Shown here one piece after another: positions 59,367 through 64,000 of a stretch of DNA of 64,000 nt (the first letter of the stretch is position 1; the number at the start of each line of letters is the position of its first letter). Both the position numbers and the translations under genes were made by a program. The notes beneath the pieces are model-generated. The model worked only from the letters and a program-made list of their open reading frames with translations, was not told where the DNA came from and did not search any database. This DNA is from Cytobacillus praedii. Lineage in GTDB: Bacteria > Bacillota > Bacilli > Bacillales > Cytobacillaceae. The DNA lies in the NCBI RefSeq assembly GCF_001439605.1, contig NZ_LMBX01000002.1, positions 262,015-326,014 on the forward strand, given 5' to 3'.

Positions 59367-60818
59367 TTAGGAGACTTTTTCTTTTTCCACTTGATAACCG
59401 TCTGCCCAATAATCCGCATTTTTGATACCTAGTTTTGTCGAATTAAATACAGGGTCAAGACCTTGTTTCTTTTGTTTCTCATAGTCCTTCAATGCAACTA
59501 TTGCAGGCTTCATCAGTATGAGGATGGCGATGACATTCAGCCATACCATTAAACCTAATCCGACATCTCCAAGAGCCCATGCAAGACCTGCTGTCTTTAC
59601 AGCACCATAGAAGGCAGAAATAAGTATAACGAATTTTAGAATAAACATTGGCCACTTACTATTTTTAAATAAGTAAGCAACATTTGTTTCAGACATATAG
59701 TAATATGCCATTAACGTTGTAAAGGCGAAGAAGAATAGTGAAATGGCAACGAATCCAGCTCCAAAGCCCGGGAAAGCGGTTTCAACAGCAGCCTGCGTAT
59801 AGCCAGGGCCAGCTTCAACACCCGGTAGATTGTTTACGACCATCGTTTCTCCATCAGGCCCAACTGTATTAAACATTCCTGTAAATAAAATCATAAAGGC
59901 TGTTGCAGAACAAACTAATAATGTATCAACATACACAGAGAACGCTTGAACTAAACCTTGTTTAGCCGGATGCGATACCTCTGCAGCAGCTGCGGCATGA
60001 GGACCAGTTCCCTGACCAGCTTCATTCGAGTAAATTCCACGTTTAACTCCCCAAGCAATGGCACTACCAACAAGTCCACCAAACATCTCTTCAGCACCAA
60101 AGGCACTTTTGAAAATTAAGGCAAAAACACTTCCAACTTCACCAATATTCATAACCATGATAATAAGTGCAACCAAAATATAACCAAGAGCCATAAATGG
60201 AACAACTAATTGAGCTACATTAGCAATACGTCTAACCCCACCGAAAATAATTAAGCCTAATAATGCGACAACAACCAATCCTGTTGCCCATGTTGGAATA
60301 TTAAATGCATTTTCCATTCCTAAAGCAATAGAGTTCGATTGAATACCGGGCATCAATATGGCTAAGGCAAGTACTGCCGTAATTGCGAAAAGGACAGCAA
60401 ACCATTTAACTCCCATTCCTTTTTCAATGTAAAATGCAGGACCCCCGCGATATTGCCCATCAATTTTCACTTTGTAGATTTGAGCTAATGTTGATTCTAC
60501 ATAGGCCGTTGCTGCACCGATGAAGGCCATCGCCCACATCCAGAAAACAGCACCAGGTCCCCCCATTGCAATAGCAGTTGCAGTACCAGCGATATTACCA
60601 GTTCCTACGCGGCCGGAAAGAGCAATAGATAAGGCCTGGAAAGATGAAACACCCGCTTCAGAACTTTTCCCTTGAAACATAAGCATAATCATGTCTTTAA
60701 TATGCCTGACCTGTAAGAAACGAGTTAAGATGGAAAATAATAATCCTACAGCTAGACAGATGTAAATAACTGGTGTACTCCATAGAATGCCATTTAAGCC
60801 ATTAACAAAAGCCTCCAA
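59367..60818 (-). CDS. Sodium:alanine (AGCS) symporter
   Basis: A 483-residue amino acid:cation symporter of the AGCS family (AlsT/GlnT-like), importing alanine, glycine or glutamine with sodium. LSGRVGTGNIAGTATAIAMG then GPGAVFWMWAMAFIGAATAY is the family signature, and SNEAGQGTGPHAAAAAEVSHP carries the second conserved motif. About ten helices are visible. The start is TTG 60816-60818, seven bases after GAGGAGG. It is monocistronic. The 296 bases upstream to the next gene are very AT-rich with no further gene. Confidence 0.93.
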   Translation of the reverse strand: MEAFVNGLNGILWSTPVIYICLAVGLLFSILTRFLQVRHIKDMIMLMFQGKSSEAGVSSFQALSIALSGRVGTGNIAGTATAIAMGGPGAVFWMWAMAFIGAATAYVESTLAQIYKVKIDGQYRGGPAFYIEKGMGVKWFAVLFAITAVLALAILMPGIQSNSIALGMENAFNIPTWATGLVVVALLGLIIFGGVRRIANVAQLVVPFMALGYILVALIIMVMNIGEVGSVFALIFKSAFGAEEMFGGLVGSAIAWGVKRGIYSNEAGQGTGPHAAAAAEVSHPAKQGLVQAFSVYVDTLLVCSATAFMILFTGMFNTVGPDGETMVVNNLPGVEAGPGYTQAAVETAFPGFGAGFVAISLFFFAFTTLMAYYYMSETNVAYLFKNSKWPMFILKFVILISAFYGAVKTAGLAWALGDVGLGLMVWLNVIAILILMKPAIVALKDYEKQKKQGLDPVFNSTKLGIKNADYWADGYQVEKEKVS

Positions 60819-61039
60819 AAAAATCCTCCTCTTTTTTGTATATTCTGAATCTTTTACCTATTGAGAATTATAAAACAGGTAATAAAATAATACAATCATT
60901 ATTTTTAACTGCTTGTATAATTCTAAAATACAGCTCAACTGTTATATTGAAATATTATAAACGCATAACTGTATTAATACAATATTATTTTTTAAAAATT
61001 ATTTTTATTCCCCATTTTCTAACCATTTGATCATGTCAC

Positions 61040-61068
61040 TTCAATTTCCCCTAAAAGTGCGTTATACT
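61040..61068 (+). promoter_or_regulatory. Promoter of the MFS gene at 61115
   Basis: TTCAAT (61040-61045), a 17-base spacer and TATACT (61063-61068) lie 46 bases before the start codon. Confidence 0.6.
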
Positions 61069-61114
61069 ATTTAGGGAAACGAAATAGTCAATAAGAAAGA
61101 AGTGTGGAATACTG

Positions 61115-62323
61115 ATGAAACAAAATTCAAGTCGTAACTTAGTCATCATGTGGTTCGCTAATTTCTTTATTGCCGGCAGCATGACGATGGTTTTGCCATT
61201 TATCTCGCTTTATATCGAAACGTTCGGAAACTTCACACCATCATATGTACAGCATTGGTCAGGCTGGACCTTCGCGATTACATTCGTAACCGCATTTATT
61301 TTTTCACCGATATGGGGGAGAATCGGTGATTTATTCGGTCGAAAAAAAATTCTTATCGCCTCCGGTATAGGGATGGGGATATCCATTTTTCTGATGGGAT
61401 CTGTTACATCTGTATGGCAGCTTTTTATTCTCAGACTGTTCATGGGGATTTTTACTGGGTTTGTTGGGATGTCCCAAGCCTTTATCTCTACACAAACACC
61501 AAAAGAAATTGCCGGAAGAGTCATGGGTACCCTTCAAACTGGGAGTATAACGGGATCTTTAATGGGACCATTGCTCGGGGGGATTCTCGCCGACACATTT
61601 GGCTATGCAGACACTTTTAAATGGACTTCTATTACAATATTTATCTCTGCATTTCTTGTCTTTTTTACAGTTGAGAAAAAGTTAACAAATAAGGAAGGTA
61701 CAAAAACAAGTTACACAAGTAAAGAAGTCATCCTTCACATTATCCGCAATCCCGTTCTCCTTACTGTCCTGCTTATTTCATCACTCATCCAGGTGGCCCA
61801 TTTTAGTATACAGCCGATTTTATCCTTATACGTCAGTGAATTGCATGGGCCTGAAAATCTTGCATTTTTCGCAGGAATTGCTTTTTCTGCTGCAGGACTT
61901 GGTAATTTATTGATGGCTAGACAATGGGGGAAAATTGCAGACCGGTATGGCTATGTTAAGATCCTCGTTATTTTATTATTCATGGCTGGTATCTTCTACT
62001 TCCCAGGTGGATTCGTAACGAACTTGTGGCAGCTAGTACTTGTTCGATTTGCCCTTGGTGTGACGATCGGAGGAATTATTCCAGTCCGTATCGCCTATAT
62101 TCGGCAGGAGGCTCCTATTGCAATGCAAGGAGAGGTTCTTGGCTATAATACAAGCTTGCGTTTCTTTGGTAATATCATTGGACCAGTCATGGGAGGACTT
62201 CTTTCTGGTTACTTTGGTTTTACCGCTGTATTCATTTCGACAAGCGTTCTCCTTATTCTTAGCGGTGTAATTCTATTAGCATCAATGCACCGGCATCCGA
62301 AATTGTTAAGAGACTCGGCCTAA
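61115..62323 (+). CDS. Major facilitator superfamily multidrug-type transporter
   Basis: A 402-residue twelve-helix MFS protein. GRIGDLFGRKKILIASGIGM is the loop 2-3 motif and LRLFMGIFTGFVGMSQAFIS the helix 4 region. MGTLQTGSITGSLMGPLLGG is motif C, marking drug:proton antiporters, and GKIADRYGYVKILVI repeats the loop motif in the second half. Substrate unknown. The ribosome site is weak (AAGAAGTG), but the start is the only one that keeps the first helix. A terminator follows. Confidence 0.9.
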   Translation: MKQNSSRNLVIMWFANFFIAGSMTMVLPFISLYIETFGNFTPSYVQHWSGWTFAITFVTAFIFSPIWGRIGDLFGRKKILIASGIGMGISIFLMGSVTSVWQLFILRLFMGIFTGFVGMSQAFISTQTPKEIAGRVMGTLQTGSITGSLMGPLLGGILADTFGYADTFKWTSITIFISAFLVFFTVEKKLTNKEGTKTSYTSKEVILHIIRNPVLLTVLLISSLIQVAHFSIQPILSLYVSELHGPENLAFFAGIAFSAAGLGNLLMARQWGKIADRYGYVKILVILLFMAGIFYFPGGFVTNLWQLVLVRFALGVTIGGIIPVRIAYIRQEAPIAMQGEVLGYNTSLRFFGNIIGPVMGGLLSGYFGFTAVFISTSVLLILSGVILLASMHRHPKLLRDSA

Positions 62324-62328
62324 ATATA

Positions 62329-62358
62329 TAAAAAGCTGTCCAACAGGGCAGCTTTTTA
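62329..62358 (+). terminator. Terminator after the MFS gene
   Basis: AAAAGCTG and CAGCTTTT pair around a 10-base loop with further TT after it. Confidence 0.85.
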
Positions 62359-62452
62359 GTTTTCAATTCTATTTTTCCTTATAAATTTTGAAAACTTAGT
62401 TAGTTTTTATACGTACTTATAAAGTAATAGCATTTTTATAGGAGGAAAATGA

Positions 62453-63040
62453 ATGGCGAAGAGAAAATTTGAGATTATGAAGCAATTGGACATGCCCAAA
62501 TATAAAGCGTATCCATTTATTCTAAGTACTGGCTTAAGTCTTCTTTTTTTGATTCTTTCATTTTTACTATGGGCAATTTCAGCAATAGTAAAGAAGCATT
62601 TTATTCTGTCAGAAATGTTGGGTAATTACTGCGGGCTTACCTTCATGCTCTGCTTTGCCTTTACATTCTGCTCGATTCTAATTGGAACAAAGAACATTTT
62701 CGGAAAAATTGCATCGGCTTTTGCAATCATTATATTTATAAGTGTAGGATCTGATTTTTATCAATCATCGCATCTCCTTTACAAAGACCGGATCGCTTAT
62801 GAAAATAAACAATATGAAACAAAGGTTGGTGTACCATTAAAGGTTGAATATGATAACCCTGATTCTGGACCAGAATGGTTATTTGAATTAGTCTTTAAAG
62901 ATAAAACCCTGTATGTCCATCATCTTCAAATTACTAGGAAAGACTATGATACATATTTTAAAAATAAGCCCCTGGAAATATTATATTTACCCAATAGCTT
63001 GTATGTAGTAGAAATAAACGTGCATAAAGCGAACAAGTAA
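62453..63040 (+). CDS. Membrane protein of unknown function
   Basis: A 195-residue protein with three hydrophobic segments: about residues 21-45 (YPFILSTGLSLLFLILSFLL), 60-80 (MLCFAFTFCSILIG) and 84-100 (IASAFAIIIFISVG). They are followed by a soluble C-terminal half (YENKQYETKVGVPLKVEYDN through LEILYLPNSLYVVEINVH) that looks beta-rich. I recognise no family. GGAGG lies seven bases before the ATG. The frameshifted acetyltransferase follows on the same strand, 73 bases later with its own ribosome site. Confidence 0.7.
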   Translation: MAKRKFEIMKQLDMPKYKAYPFILSTGLSLLFLILSFLLWAISAIVKKHFILSEMLGNYCGLTFMLCFAFTFCSILIGTKNIFGKIASAFAIIIFISVGSDFYQSSHLLYKDRIAYENKQYETKVGVPLKVEYDNPDSGPEWLFELVFKDKTLYVHHLQITRKDYDTYFKNKPLEILYLPNSLYVVEINVHKANK

Positions 63041-63113
63041 AATAATTCCCGCTGCTAAAAAAGCCTTTAAGCCATAATAAATCTATGTAATCATTTTATA
63101 GGAGTGTTAAAAT

Positions 63114-63663
63114 ATGTTATTTACGAATAATCACCTACTCGTAAGGAACCTTGAATTAAAAGATAGCCACCGCCAAATGGCTTTCTGATCCAACTGTTCT
63201 GGAATATTACGAGGGCAGAGATAACCCGTTTGATCTAGAAAAGGTCAATCAAAAATTTTTCAACCGAAAAAACGAAGTAACGGCTGCATCATTGAATACA
63301 ACGAAATTGAAAATTGGATACATCCAATATTATCGGTTAGGCCAGGAAACAAGACATGAATATGGTTATGAAGGAAACAGAGAAACTATCTATGGGATCG
63401 ATCAATTTATTGGTGAACCTAACTATTGGAATAAAGGAATAGGGTCACTGCTTGTTCAATCGATGGTAAATTTTTTAATTGAACAAAAACAAGCCGATAT
63501 GGTTGTAATGGACCCGCAAATAAAAAATGAAAGAGCTATCCACTGCTATGAAAAGTGCGGATTTTCCAAGATTAAAATGTTGCCAAAACATGAGCTGCAT
63601 GAAGGAGAATATAGGGATTGCTGGCTGATGGAATATAAAAAAAGCAGTGAATCTCATTTTTGA
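63114..63663 (+). pseudogene. Frameshifted GNAT acetyltransferase, AAC(6')-like
   Basis: ATG 63114 follows GGAG and opens MLFTNNHLLVRNLELKDSH, a normal start for aminoglycoside 6'-type acetyltransferases. The frame breaks near 63168-63176 and stops at TGA 63186. The next frame continues with KWLSDPTVLEYYEGRDNPFD through IGYIQYYRLG, EPNYWNKGIGSLLVQSMVNF (acetyl-CoA motif A) and NERAIHCYEKCGFSKI to a normal end at 63663. A second local shift, offset by a third, replaces the expected CIIEYNE (readable in another frame at 63284-63304) with AASLNTTKL. Three indels make the gene non-functional unless they are assembly errors. Intact relatives modify aminoglycosides or other amines. Confidence 0.8.
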
Positions 63664-63736
63664 AAGCAGGCAATGTTTACAGAGTCATAGATGACCGTAA
63701 AAGCAAAAATCCTTGTTGAAAGGAATCTTTTTTGCC

Positions 63737-64000
63737 CTTTGGTAACCGCGAAATTCTGTTTTTCCCTTTTAGGGGCATCATTGCTTCTTCTTTGATGACC
63801 GTGAAACACTTTTTCCTCTTTTATGGGCATCATTGCTTCTCTTTCGTTACCGTGAAACACTTTTTTCCCCGTTTACGGGCATCATTGCTTCTCTTTGATG
63901 ACCGCGAAACACTTTTTTTCTCTTTTACGGGCATCATTGCTCCCCTTTGTGGACCGCTAAACACCTTTTTCCTCGTTTACGGGCATCATTGCTTCTCTTT
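63737..64000. repeat. ~52-bp tandem array, five units, continues past the window
   Basis: Units of 51-53 bases follow one another, typified by CTTTGATGACCGTGAAACAC then TTTTTCCTCTTTTATGGGCA and TCATTGCTTCT. The first unit is diverged (GGTAACCGCGAAATTCTG). Within each, TGATGaCCGTgAAA pairs with TTTACGGgCATCA, giving a hairpin whose loop is the pyrimidine tract. The array begins about 75 bases after the broken acetyltransferase and runs to the window edge. Open frames across it on either strand are artefacts. Confidence 0.92.

Noticed and set aside
63654..63860. Minus-strand 68-codon frame across the second tandem array
   Set aside because: It arises from repeated units, has no ribosome site and overlaps the end of the acetyltransferase.

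Overview
The window is AT-rich chromosomal DNA from an endospore-forming member of the Bacillaceae (Bacillus sensu lato). The evidence is gene content: a SinR-type regulator inside an exopolysaccharide locus, a liaIH-liaFSR cell-envelope stress operon, motAB, ampS, yetJ, ykhA, yhfW and yfmL homologues, strong AGGAGG ribosome sites, and frequent TTG/GTG starts. There are no rRNA or tRNA genes, no intact transposase and no CRISPR array. No species is claimed.

Region 1 (1-13.5 kb, all minus strand) is an exopolysaccharide/capsule cluster. Reading in the direction of transcription it holds an EpsC/CapD-type UDP-sugar dehydratase, galE, a sugar-phosphate transferase (priming enzyme), sinR, a membrane metallophosphoesterase, a second EpsC/CapD paralogue, a PLP aminotransferase, a Wzz-type modulator, its tyrosine kinase, a PHP-type tyrosine phosphatase and two glycosyltransferases, the last cut by the window edge. 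Both EpsC/CapD genes are preceded by the same ~105-nt leader RNA, most likely the EAR (epsC) antitermination element. The first promoter has SinR-type GTTCTTT boxes as a perfect inverted repeat around its -35.

Region 2 (13.7-33 kb) is mostly housekeeping: psuG-psuK, marR with a major-facilitator transporter, motAB, small spore-former-type hypothetical proteins, hutH behind a promoter and leader terminator, topB, atoE, another MFS transporter, ampS, a lipoprotein, yhdT-panF, mscL and yetJ.

Region 3 (33-40.5 kb) holds the most striking gene. It encodes a peroxiredoxin-like protein whose frame is interrupted by one in-frame TGA exactly where relatives have the first Cys of a CxxC motif. A stable hairpin follows at the distance and with the loop expected of a bacterial SECIS, so this is a candidate selenoprotein. 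tldD/tldE, cls, an acetyltransferase, a 13-copy 52-bp tandem repeat, an SCP2-domain protein and a transposon-end RNA relic follow.

Region 4 (40.5-54 kb) has ggt, a ykhA thioesterase, an orphan ECF sigma factor, a SpoVB-like flippase, a cysteine-desulfidase-like protein, an ABC-F ATPase behind a leader peptide and terminator (attenuator layout), a CDF transporter and the lia operon, split by a dispersed repeat between liaH and liaF.

Region 5 (54-64 kb) has a VanW protein, yhfW, a block of four dispersed repeats, yfmL, a secreted protein that apparently starts at ATT, an alanine/Na+ symporter, an MFS transporter, a membrane protein and a frameshifted acetyltransferase. It ends in a second ~52-bp tandem array that runs off the window.
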